This document shows positions 1-11,800 of a stretch of DNA of 64,000 nucleotides, one piece after another. Within the stretch, counting starts at the first letter, position 1, and each line of letters begins with the position of its first letter. The notes under the pieces were generated by a model, which saw only the letters and a program-made list of their open reading frames with translations, ran no database searches and was not told where the DNA came from. The DNA comes from Tenebrio molitor (Eukaryota > Arthropoda > Insecta > Coleoptera > Tenebrionidae): positions 3,534,001 through 3,598,000 of the forward strand of contig NC_091047.1 of assembly GCF_963966145.1 (NCBI RefSeq), read 5' to 3'. Position numbers and translations under genes: made by a program.

Positions 1-470
1 GAATTATTGTTTAGGTAGATGGAATCGAGGAAACGGCAAATCCCTATTTCCTACAATAACGTTGAAAACTAGAAAAATATAAATTGAGAAAGCGGTGTAC
101 ATGCCTGGACGATCTATAAAGACATCTATCAATATTTCTCTGATGCGACAAACTACAGCTGTAAAATTCGTGTTTTACAAATGCCGTTGTGACAGATCGC
201 GTGGAGAAAACCACAAACCGCTATATCTGACGTTGAGAATTGATCAATTACAATTTGCAAAAATGGTGGATGCGCCGGGTTAAACCGCACAAAAATGTGT
301 TGACGTTTTTGTCATCTCATTATAAAATTGTGTTTTGTAAAACTCGTTAGGGCGAATCGTATGCAGGAAATCGCAAATCACCAGTTCTAACAATATGTTG
401 AAAAAAAGAATACTGCACAAATCCTGGATGCCAACAATAGCCGAAGGTCGCACTGAACGCAACTAATCTG
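1..470 (+). repeat. Tandem repeat, period about 170 bases, 2.5 diverged copies
   Basis: Three aligned blocks begin near 27, 197 and 367, so the spacing is 170 bases each time. Each carries a (g/c)(a/t)gGAAA..C.CAAA(T/C)C-like start followed by a GTTGAAAA- or GTTGAGAA-type segment. The lead-in TAAAATT.GTGTTTT near 163 recurs near 323. The second unit ends in a perfect 20-base box at 260-279; the third has a decayed version near 421 (AAATCCTGGATGCC). The array probably continues to the left of the window. Confidence 0.6.
260..279 (+). repeat. 20-base box, consensus copy
   Basis: AAAATGGTGGATGCGCCGGG, the consensus form of a box that recurs about ten times in the window on both strands. Here it lies inside a unit of the 170-base tandem repeat. 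Confidence 0.8.
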
Positions 471-898
471 CACGCGGTACTTGCACCTTTTTTGCGTTGC
501 ACTCGATAACTTTTTAATCTTACTTTTTGTACTCATAGCCTTGAAAGCGACGCTTCCAACATCCAACGCTCACTCCGAAACGAGTGTTTCCCGATCGACT
601 CGAATGTAAAAATTGCAAAAAACATTGGCCCCTTGAGGCATTCAAAAAAAAATCTGTCTTGATAATAATAAAATTTAGTTCACAAAATACAACTTCCCTG
701 GGTTTTCCTCCATTAAAAAAAATTACGGAAAGATTTATAATCGTTGAAAATTGTTCCTACAAAATTCACAAATTATTGCAAAAATTAAAATATCAAGTGA
801 AGCAATTGTTTCCAATAACCAAACTTGGTTTTATGTTCGTTTATGTTTAATGTATTAAAATAAAAAAAATTAATTTAATTTTCGTGCAAAAAATATTG

Positions 899-1026
899 TA
901 CGAACCACTTGCGTGAAGACATCTTCCGTTCTTTCGCGCATTAATTAAAGGCACTCGCTCCTTCGTCGCTCGTGCTTTAAAAAATGCGCTCATGCGGGAA
1001 CATCGTCTTCCTGCACTTGGTTCGTA
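899..1026. repeat. Foldback (imperfect inverted repeat, arms about 60 bases)
   Basis: The left arm starts TACGAACCACTTGCGTGAAG and the right arm ends as its near reverse complement, closing at GGTTCGTA. The arms stay alignable to a centre near 960 (TCCTTCGTCG) with scattered mismatches. The flanks are A/T-rich. This fits a non-autonomous foldback/MITE-like element or a long hairpin transcript; I see no transposase and could not define a target-site duplication. Confidence 0.6.
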
Positions 1027-3189
1027 AATAACTAATTCGTTCTAACATGATATCAGTGGCGTACTCAACTTTTGTGGTTGAACTTTACATGGCATTTCTG
1101 ACCTCATGCGGATCTATAGTGCAAAACTGAATGCACGTGATTTTCACAATTTGTCTGAAGATCCTAGGGTTTTAAGATTGTGACGCATTTCAAATTCACG
1201 CTGTACACATCGTAAAAGCAACACCATTACAACATGAAATTGATTACTATACAATTTTCATTTGAAAAACCTATTATTAATGTCTCCACATTCAACGTCA
1301 CTAAATACAAAGACTAAAATTGATTCCACGTATTTTTCTCACTATATGCTTCTCATTGTAAATATGGAACATGAATCAGGCTAAATATGGAATGTAAATA
1401 GTAAAACTGTACAAAATTAGCCGAGCAATCTGATTTCGTTTCGGTAGTTTTCAATTTTATCGTCGTCAGTCATGTTGGTAATAACGGTGATGTTGACTTA
1501 AATGACCTGTCGTTGAAAAACTATAAAATCTTTCGTTCGCTCGGTAAATCCCCTACTTTTTCTAGTTACTCTTTGATTGGTTTGTCGATAAACGGATTCT
1601 AATGTTAATCAAAATGAAATTTACAATAGCCTTAATGGTATTTACATGCTTTTTTCAATCGATATTTACCATTTCAGCAGGAAATAAAAAATTGAATACG
1701 CATTGAAAACGAATTATCATTATTATTAATTCCTTTACAGGAAAAAAACAAGCTTACCAATTAACAACAGTCCTTTACATCAAATTATGCATTCAATTAA
1801 ATTGACACGACGTTTCGCTAATTACATTTGATCATCAGGTAACAGTCCAACACATTTTGTCATTTGTCATTCCAGGAAAGTGTATTAAAACCGTCGATCT
1901 TAAACCTTGTCGACAAAGACCTGTTCAAACCATGTCTCCCTACTCCAAAATATGGCAATTGATATGACCCATTTTTAATTCAATATTGTTTAAATTGCAA
2001 AATTTCGTGTCACCGGAAGCAACTGCCATAATAAAATGTACACGTCTATTGAAACCGATGCGTTAAAAGCGTCAACATTTCGCATCACCGTTATTGTTAT
2101 TAAACGCCTGCAGCAAATCCAATTACTTATTATTGTATAACGTTACACGCTGCAGGTAATATTTCACAATTTCGAAATGTAACAGCATTCCACTTGGTGG
2201 CACTGTATCTTTACGGTTCCGGATACGGAAACGGCGTCGTCAAGTCGACATTTTGCAACATTTTACTGTTGCAGTTAAATTTTTTTTATTAATAGAACAT
2301 AATAACCTGTCATTGTTGTCGTTATTGTCGCATTGCCGGCTTTGTCCTTTTATTGCATTTTAACTGGAATGGTCGCGATTCGTCCCTTTCATCCCGGTGT
2401 AATGGAATTGGAGCAAATCCAGCTTAAAAAAAAGCGAGCCCACAAAACAACAACCCGCGATTGCAGATTTCACCGATTCGGAATGCACTCACGTGCGGAG
2501 CGGGCTTATAAATTCGGATTTGAACAACGGCCGCAATTATTTTTTGTCCATGCCGATGGACATTTTTCCGTCCTTTGCTAAACGAAATTTCCGGTACGTT
2601 TCCGAATCATCCGGTACTAAGCACCGTGCATTATTGATCATGACATCAGACAATTACGACACCGCTCTCCGGTTTCGTATTGCCGACATCCCGCACCACT
2701 CGCTGTTGCTCTTGTTCGGCGAGGAAACATTATCTAAACGCATTTGAATAAATGTCAAGAGCTCCATTGCAAAAAGCACTCGCTTTGCCGAGGGCAACTG
2801 CATCATGCCCATAACACTAATTACTTTCGCCGCAGAACGCTCGCGCTACATCATAATGAAGCGAGCACCACCCCCACCACCGGCCCCACTCCGACGACGA
2901 GTCTACCCGCAGAGCAAATGGCGAGCGCTTGCACTACAGTAGGTTTGTTTTAAAAGTGGGGACTGCGAGCGAAACCGATCTGCTGTGTCGTTTCTCGATG
3001 AATCAATCACGCAGGTCTTGCCCTTGGCCTCAAATAAAAATATCCTGATTGTGACAAACAAATGATTACGAGAGACCATTAATGTTTCAGTATTGTTTTT
3101 GTTTTCAATTCTTTCATCGATCTTAATCGTCAACCTATTAGAAATTCTGTTAGCAACCACTTTATTCCACCTGTTTGTCAAAGCATAGT

Positions 3190-3430
3190 GAATAATTTAT
3201 CAGATGACCTACGAAGACGTTAAATCGCTAAATCGGAAAAATGCCGAACGGAGAAAACCCTAAACCGTTGTTGGTTCTAATAACAATTGAGAAAACTATA
3301 AAATGACAAATTACAAAAATGGTAAAATCACAGAGTTATTTGACTGCATGAAGGGTTGGCCCATATCTAACAGCTACGTTTTATAGATGTTTGAGAAACC
3401 AGAAAATTCAAAATGGTGGATGCGCTGGGA
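3190..3430 (+). repeat. Diverged dispersed copy of the left-edge repeat family
   Basis: GGAGAAAACCCTAAACCG followed by a GTTCTAATAACAATTGAGAA-type segment matches the units at 27-430. A partial box (ACAAAAATGGTAAAATC) lies near 3316 and a near-perfect one at 3410-3429. Confidence 0.5.
3410..3429 (+). repeat. 20-base box, 19/20
   Basis: One mismatch to consensus (GCGCTGGG instead of GCGCCGGG). Confidence 0.75.
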
Positions 3431-5588
3431 TTCTCTTATGACGAAATCACAAATTGCTCGCTGCAATATTGCACATCAGTCGATCTTTCCTTCAATGGTT
3501 TTAGCAATGTCAAGTTGCATCTTTTTGTTGCTTGTTGCTTCTCTTCGTTCGTCAAAGAGCAAAATCTTCTAGCACTTTCAAAACTACTCTACTGTCTGTT
3601 TTCATTTGGACTCCGCATTTCTGTTGCTCTCCTCATTCATCCTCCCACTCTGCTCATCAAACACTTTCGAGCAACGTGAAGAGCCACGTCGTCTGATTAG
3701 GAATCGGTCTCCTCGAATTGTTTATGTGGGACGTTTCAAATTTGCCGAAACACTCGAAAGGAACGTTTTCGTGTAATTAGTGCTCCTTTCAGGGCGACTC
3801 GGGCGGAAATACACGAGCACGTCACGGTTCAAGATAACTGAATGGTAGACGATGATGGATTAAGTAAGGAGAAGGCGGCGTTATCGCGAGCATTACGGAA
3901 AGTATGCGTGATCGCACGCCACAATCCACAACAATATAAAATGTAGCGCGCGATCTCGCCCCGTACGAACCCATCCGCCACGTACGTTCGCGCCACCCCA
4001 GCCGAACTCTCTCCCGGATTCTGGACACTCCGGATAGGTGCGCCGATATCGATCATCGCTGTTTTCATCAGAGCTGATGCGGGCACAGAGCGAAGGATAT
4101 TATTTGTCAAAGCCGCGCGTCACACTGTGATGATAATGAAGTGAAAAGCTCCGGTTTCCTTTGGTTTAGGCAAAAAGCTGGCGCGCTTCGCCTCCGCTCC
4201 ATCAGGATAAGAGCCGAAAGTGTATTACGAAAGGTACGATAAAAAAACGCCCAAATAACAACTTCCAACACGTATTAGTTCGAATTACGAGCACTTCCAA
4301 GGGGGCCACGGTATCCTTCGTTTGCCACCGACAAAAAATATCTCGGGGGGAGGGATCAAATTTAACAGACGAAATGTTTTGCTTTCCTGATCCCGCACGA
4401 CGTGTCCGATTGTCTCCGATTTAATCACCTCGACTGTTTGCCGGTCAAAGTTTTTGGCCCACCACACCTTTACGATGTAAATGAAAAACGTCCAGTTGGA
4501 GAATTTCGACCATTAAGAAGTTTCGCGGATGGAGGAAAAGCCTGCGGGAACTTACGGCTCTTTTGGGGCTTTATATAAAATCTCCACTGGATGAGACAGT
4601 TCGCTCGACGATTTCTCGCTAATCCTCCATCGATCTCTTTGCGTCTGTATCGTTTAAATTTTGACATTTCAATTAGTTCCCATCGTCCCCACTTTGATGG
4701 TCCATTAAACTTTACAGACGCATTTCTCTGTTGACATGTAAAGAAAAATATTCCAATTCTCTTTTCCCGTTTTAATATAGCGATTTCGTTCGCGAGTGTT
4801 ATTAAAATTCTACAAATGATGTTGTCTTTGGCGGCTTTCCACTCGTTCTTTCTACTTCTTTCTTTGAATCTTGAATGAGCGAAGTCCAACTAATTTACTT
4901 CGGGACTTATTCGTGCATTCAATACAGCCCTTTTCTCTCCCCTACAATAAGATGCAAATTAATCATTAGGAATAAAGAGAGGTGTCAGACGGCTCCGCCC
5001 GCTTGAATTTTTCAAATAATCACTTTTCAGCGCCGAATCTGTGTTTTGTCATTTTAATTGGGCCCCTCCGAAATGGACAAACGAATAAAAAAACTCATTT
5101 TGTTGATATTTGACGAAAACACCCCCGTCTGCACCCCTTCGACACCGAAAAAAATCATTCGCCCCATTCTTTCGGGCCTGCGCCCCGTTTCTGCTGAAAA
5201 TGATCTTGGCTGTAAACCGAACAGATAACCCTGTTTCATGTCCCCTTAACACAACTTATCGCTGATAGGCCACAATTTACGACTTGCTGAAGCCACAACA
5301 TGCGCACATACGCCGTTTTCATTAAACATTTTTTTTTTCGCCACCATCCCCGTGTGAGATAACCGAGGCATGTCTGATGTCCTGAAATATCGATCCCCTC
5401 GCCAAAACAAACCCCACAGGGACGGGGTGAAGTGCAAACCGGTCGGGCAGCGGTTATTTTTATTCGAATCAGCAACGATGAAGGCCGTTGTTTAGGGTGG
5501 ATTACACATTTTTCCGGATTAATCCACCAGTCGAAATGTGTCGACTTTGCGGAAAGGGCCCCGGACCCTCGCCCGGACGCCGTTTATC

Positions 5589-5608
5589 CCGGAATCAGCC
5601 GATTCCGG
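5589..5608. repeat. Short perfect inverted repeat
   Basis: CCGGAATC, a four-base spacer, then GATTCCGG. Probably incidental; no oligo-T run follows to suggest a terminator. Confidence 0.5.
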
Positions 5609-8400
5609 AATTTTAATAGTAATAAGGGCGCCCGATACGCACCCGCCACCCTGGACCACTCTTCTTGAGCGTTCTTCTCCTAAAACTGACACGAAAGTGT
5701 TGGTCCTAGTACGCACCCCTGCCGCACCTCACAAATCAGTCCGCCACCAAAAAACTTAACAGAAAACGAATGTCAAGACAAAGGATTCATAAAAATTAAG
5801 AAAGAGGAAACGGAATTTGCGAGCGCAAAAAGCGGAGTAATTTTAGGTACATTTTTTGCGCCAGCAGAAACCCCCTTTGCCTCCTATTCTATCGTGAGTT
5901 GTTTTCGTGCCCTTGCACCGGGACGAACTTACGTCGCCGCCAAAGATCCACCTCCTCCGAGGAGCCGCCGCACTCCTCGTCCACGCCTGCTAATCCCGCC
6001 GGTTGCCGTTGCGAGAAAATTAAAACGAGCAACAAGTCTCAGCAGTCCCATTCCTGCGCCACTCTCCGCCGATATTAAATCTATAAAATGGAAACGGAGT
6101 CCGTAACACGAGTCCATTTTTTCCCGGCGCGAGAAAATGAGCGCCCGCGTCCCCGCGCCACCCCCGGCGGCGGTCGCGATTTTTTTTCGCCTCCTCGGAG
6201 AGGTGTTCGCGTCAGCTCGAGCTTTCATCCGGTGAAAGACGAAACAAAAACAAATCGTGAGGAGCAGGTGTTGTTCCTCACGGGAACACTAAGGACGTTA
6301 CCGTTATTTCGACTTATTACACCAATTTCGGGGGGTCGCGATGGCGGGATTAAGCGGTGGCATAGATTACGTCTTGTGGCGGCGTCTAAGCGATCATCGC
6401 CGCCTACGGTGTAAAGGTCGATTAATTTCAATAGCGGCAAGGACCGTTCGGGCCCTAGCACAAAAACCCCCTTTACCGACACTAATGAGGACTGTGGTGC
6501 CGCGTAGACAACCAGTAATACACTAGAGATTTCTTTTTACGATACTGCAGCCTCATAAATATTTCTAACATCGCAGCTGGCTACGTCATCTGGAAATTTT
6601 CCTTGTTTATCATTTTTGTCGCAGCTGGTTTCAAAATAAATTAAATTATGACAGCTCGCTGGACATTACATTTTTTAATGATGAAGCCTGGTTTCTTCAA
6701 TGGTATAAGTAGGTACACTTGGTAAATTGTCAGAGCACACTAGTGACACTAGAAACGTTCGTGAAAACGCTGTATTATGTATTGCTACTGCAATAAGATG
6801 GAGCTGTTGCGCATCTTTTGCGCGTTTCCTCCACATATGCCCCATAAAATAAAAAATCCACTCGTCCGTATTCCTTTGATTTATGTAATTTATGCCACAT
6901 TGCAAGAATCCGCATTTGCGTTAAAAATTCAGATTCCACCCCGGCAGGAAGTGGATGTTCCGCTTTTTTTGCCGGTCGAAGACTATTAATTGCCGGTTTA
7001 AATTTTCGGTGTGCGCTTTTATAAATCACCGTTGGGGTTGTTTCCGACGGAAGCGGACGTTGCATGAGCGAGTTTCTCTCTTGAAACATCTCAATTCCAG
7101 CGGACCCCTTTAATTCATCCCGTCTGATGGCAATAAAAACGTATAAAGGGGGCTGTCACGAGTCGCATATTTACATTCGGCAACGCTTATTATGGCTGAT
7201 TAACATTTCGTTGCCGTTTCGAGTCGAAACACGTAACACTGACAAATATCGGGGGTGACCTCTGAACGATCATCGGTCGATATCTTAAAAATAGCGTCGA
7301 AAAGTGCGTCGCTGCTTCGACGGGGGCGGCGCCGATAAATCAGGTCCGGTGTGTACGTCGCGTTTTTAAAGCGCCCACACATCCTGAATTATGGCTAATG
7401 CGAGTTTATGAAATTGATGGCGGCAACTCGATTTCGTTGGGGCCCAAATAATAATGACGAAAAAAATGCTGTCCATCGTTTATCGGGCGAGCGGAAACCG
7501 TTCCCTCCTCCATCGATAAATTATTCATCCGCTGCATCAACGTGAAATATTTCTTTCGACTCTCATTAAATTCAAGCCGAAACACGGGAATTTACATAAC
7601 TTTCTGGATATTTGACGTGTGGGGTCGGATCCGGTGGTTGGTTAGGTGGGTCCTCGGATGATATGGAAAAGATAATGTCGTGCGGTATTCGGAGCGCATT
7701 CGTGGCTTACAGCCGAAATCCTCTTCTGCCACAATTCATGCATATTGATGGCGGCGTTGTCTGCGACGGTTCGCGGCGGCGGCGGTTTTTTGCCGGACGG
7801 ACGATCAAGCGCCGGCCTGGAAAACCCTCGACGCCGCATCCAGGTGTGTAATGCATCCTTTGTCGACGGAAAAGCGCAACCAAGGTGCAACGGGAGCCGC
7901 TTCGCGCTTGTTTTATCCAGTGGATGTTTGACGGTTTTTTGTGGAGTCGGGAAACTTTATGATTAGCGAACAGTGAGCTCTTCTATTTTTGATAACGTCT
8001 GTCTTCTGGCTGTTGAATTTTAACGCAGTTTCACCTCGATTATGTATACGAAACTTTGGAAGGCGTCGTGATGATATGCATCGAAAATGCATAATAGATC
8101 ACAATCTGTCTGCAATTCCTACGTTGACAGGGAAAAGCTTGCTCTAGTGGATGTTGGATTTTTCCATGCGAATGCGTAAATCCAATTTTACAGCCGTAAT
8201 GCAACTACGAATATTTTTCTAGAACTGATTTTCCAGTAAAATTTTTATTGTTTTAACTCTCAAATCTATATCCGTCTGTTTTCTTATTCGTCCACACAGT
8301 ATCTTACAATTTAAATATGTAATACCCTAAATTATGTGCGTGCTGTCGAATTATTATTGTGAAATGTAATTATGCTTTCAAAATGTTAAGGATTCGTTTT

Positions 8401-8743
8401 TTCCCAGCTCATACGTGAAATGATACGAGCGCAAGCTGCTCAGAAAAAAATTGACGGAAGAGAAATAACGGAGGCTAGCGCGCTACACCGCAATACATTC
8501 GGCACAGTTTTATAGTGATTGTGCAGCTTCATGACGTCATATCGTGATGAAACAAAGTGCAGAACACAATCAGGAATGTTCTCTTTCTAACAAATCTTGT
8601 TTTATCTTGTTTACCCAGTTACGCTTCATATCAAAAGGTCAGTTCAATCAGCAGATGAAGAGGTCACCACAGTATCTTCCAAAATTCACCTCCTCACGAT
8701 TATTTTCTGTGTATTCTTGTGTCTGCGTACTTTCCCCATCGTC
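8401..8743 (+). promoter_or_regulatory. Likely promoter and 5' untranslated region of dpr
   Basis: This stretch precedes the dpr start codon. A perfect CRE (TGACGTCA) sits at 8532-8539, with a weak TTTATAG about 25 bases upstream of it. A splice acceptor-like TTTATCTTGTTTACCCAG ends at 8618, so a 5' non-coding exon further upstream is possible. The frame of the dpr start is closed by a TAA at 8588-8590. An out-of-frame ATG at 8655 opens a frame running past 8744, so transcription must begin downstream of it or ribosomes must bypass it. The transcription start is not determined. Confidence 0.4.
8532..8539. promoter_or_regulatory. CRE palindrome TGACGTCA
   Basis: Perfect cAMP-response-element octamer about 205 bases before the dpr start codon. 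CREs bind CREB/ATF bZIP factors and are common at neuronal promoters; whether it acts here is inference. Confidence 0.45.
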
Positions 8744-8816
8744 ATGCACATCCTCTGGATATCTTTCCTTGTGGTACTCTCCTGCCCGAAACTCTCCCAA
8801 GAGTTTGCTACTTCCG
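8744..8816 (+). CDS. dpr8: dpr exon 1: signal peptide
   Basis: ATG at 8744 is the only ATG in this frame after the stop at 8588. It encodes a hydrophobic core (ILWISFLVVLSC) and then KLSQEFATS. The donor is G|GTAGGT at 8817. The exon ends one base into a codon (phase 1), as exon 2 requires. The fit of signal peptide, donor and phase is the reason for choosing it. Confidence 0.8.
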
Positions 8817-11800
8817 GTAGGTAAACACGCCGTTCCGCTTGACGGACGCCCCCAAGACCCATTCATACGCGATAAGTCCCCTCTCGTCGGCGGTACGGCA
8901 AACTGGCGTCCACTTGTGCGGCCGGGCTGATTATGTGCGTAAACGATACGGGGGCGGCTTATTGAAAATCGATCCGACAATATACGGGGATATTATTGTA
9001 AATTGCCGCCGATTGGTCGTACACCCTCCACATTATTCTCCGCTTTTACAACAACATTATCCCGTTCGGGCCGTGCGAATAACGTTTCAATTTAATGCGG
9101 CAACTGCTGGATCCTGACAGAGATATAATTGAACGTGGCTTATGTCACACGTATCCGTCCGCCGCCCCCGACTTAGTCGTATCTGTACGATTAATATCCA
9201 TCATACATATTCATCGCAAAACAAGCCACGTTTCGTGTTTGATTTTCATAATCGCCACAAAATTAATATGGTAATGGTTGTGACACGTGCTTACAATGCC
9301 GAATTTACGGTCTTGGGGGGCGGCTGAAGCGTGCTCGGGGGGCGAGGGTGACGCATCTCACGAACAGAAATAGAAAAGAAAGAGAAACGTCAAACGGACA
9401 GGGTCTCCTCGGACGGTTTAAACGCGCACCACGAGGATTCTGTTGGACTCAGATCTGGCTGTTTCATGACAAACACAATTTCTGGTCGACTTTCGATTTA
9501 AGCAGCAGCGTCGGTCGTCACAGCATGATGCCTTGCACAGTCCTGCTTAAAAAAAGAGAATATAATTTTTTTTGGAATTTTTGGAATTCTGCTCGAACCT
9601 GAGATTCTGGACGCGTCAGACTTACAGATGATTTTTTTTGTTGCAGGTTGGAGCCGACCGAAGACGAAGGATGATTCGGAAACGACGGACGAGGCCGAAA
9701 TCGAGCCCTTAATTATCGACAGGGGGCCCTACTTCGACAAGAGCGCTTCGAAAAATGTCACAGCCCTCGTCGGCAAGACCACTTACTTAAACTGCCGAAT
9801 TAGGAACTTAGGGAACAGAACGGTGAGCATTAACACAACGAGATGGTAATGCGTTTCGAATATCCGATCGTTTATTTCTATAGTTTTTATCGTTATTGTA
9901 CCAATTGGTCGTCGACAAATAATTTTGAACGATCGCCGATGGGTTCATGACAAAAGCCATTATTGGTTTTCGTTTAGTGTTGAAAATAATCCATTTCGAC
10001 GGCAATAAACACCCTGTGTAATGGATTTATCGGTGGAGCGTCGTCAAATTGGGATCGCGGCTAGTTTCACCCCCATATTTTTTCATATCTGTGCTAGTGC
10101 TCGTCGGGGATCTAATTCCGCCTCTCACCACCGCCCCCTTCCAATCTTAATCATGTCGGCGTTGACGAAGGTCAGTCGGACCGACTGATTGAATTACCCT
10201 TGGAGTGTCATCGCACCCTCTAAAAATAGCACGCCACTGGTCGCGGACGCCGCCGCCCCGTGCGGCTTATTAATCACCCCACTGCGGTAACTACCGAGCG
10301 ACACCCCTTATAAGCGCAATAAAATATTTACCGAAACAGAGCGCCGCGACGCCTTATTATTCCCGGCGTTGTTCGGTTCCACCACCGTCCCCGATTAGAC
10401 ACCGAACCCTCTTCGTTGCCGCGAAAAATCCACCCTCTCGTAACAATAACCCGGCTGGATGGGGCAATACACGAGTGGTCGGCCAGATAGGGTGAAACAA
10501 TAGTTTCTTTGTCTGCTTCCTTGAGTGCTCGAGGAATCGGAAATTTTCCCGCCAAAAAACGACACTTCACCCCTTTACGGCATCAATTCTTGCGGTCGTT
10601 GAGAAAATACCGCGTTCATAAATATTTACCAGAAAAAAAGCGTAAAAAGCCAATAAAACCCCCAGTCTATCAAATAAATAAATAAATAAAAAATGAACGA
10701 ACGACGAGGGAGAGAGAATAGTGTTTTGAGGGAAGGGAATGAAATCCGCGATTGACGGGAACAAAATTTGTGTGTTCCACATTCGCGAAATAAGTAAATG
10801 AAATAAAACCACTCGATTTGGTCGTGATGAATGAAAAGAATCGCGTGTTTGCGGTGTTAAGCGGTGCAGAAGCTCACGAATGTCGAGGAGCGACTCCGAG
10901 TGAAATATCGAGGCTGCCGGAGTGACACCCCACTTCTGCGTCGTCTAATTCCTCCGCAACAAATTTCCCTCAAACAAGAAGAATTACAAGCCAGCAGAAG
11001 TCGCCCCAATAAAACACTTCCACCCCGAACATATTGTGTGAAAATTCCAATATCGCCGACGCAGCAGTCCTGACCTAACAACCGACGCGGCTGCACCAGG
11101 AATCAAGTCTATCGGAAAGCGGCCGCTCCATTCTCGCTAAGTCGCTTCATGAAACTCATTTTTCCGCCGTCAGGAGATAGCGGGGGGCGGCCGGTGCCGC
11201 CTCCGCCACGTCGGACCGGGGGCCACGTGTGACGATATCCTTAATTACTTTTCGGCCCGAGAGCGGAATTCAATTCGAATCGACGGGAATTGTTTCGGCT
11301 TTGAGATTTGCTTTTTTCATTACGCCGGAAATGGAGGGATGAGCGGGACGATTTCGAGGACGCTTAATACGCGGCGTGGGCTTTGGGGTTTGCGTTTCAA
11401 TGTTTTCCCATGGCAAAATTTTTGCGCCCTTTCTAATCCGACAGACTACATCGGTTCAAGTGTATCCGGCGCGATTCGCACAAAAAATTGCAAAGGGGGC
11501 GCGAGTTTAACGTTAATTCAACGCAATTTCAACGAGCTGGTTGAAAAGAGGTCCGATTTCAACGTCAAATCAACGTGATTAGATTTCCACGTCGAATGAA
11601 CGTGATTAATCTCAACGTTGTTTTAACGTTCAAAACTACTTCCCATTGCCTCGGTTGAAATATTGTTTTGAAATATTTATCTGCCCTTGTAATAAGATGG
11701 ACTCCATTGGTTGAAGTGTATTCGAAGCTATTCGCAAAAAAATTGCAAAGGGGGCGAGAGTTTAACGTTAATTCAACGCAATTTCAACGATCTGGTTGAA

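Larger units (their letters stand above)
1..8400. other. Upstream flank of the dpr gene; no gene recognised
   Basis: I see no coding sequence I can support here. All open frames are short, lack family motifs and overlap each other on both strands. The stretch does contain a tandem repeat at the left edge, a diverged copy of it near 3.2-3.4 kb, and a strong foldback near 0.9-1.0 kb, listed separately. From about 4 kb rightward the DNA becomes richer in G+C and CpG, as is common around insect promoters. Confidence 0.6.

Noticed and set aside
8544..8930. 128-codon frame overlapping dpr exon 1
   Set aside because: Out of frame with the signal peptide and no family motif; treated as an upstream overlapping frame, not a gene.
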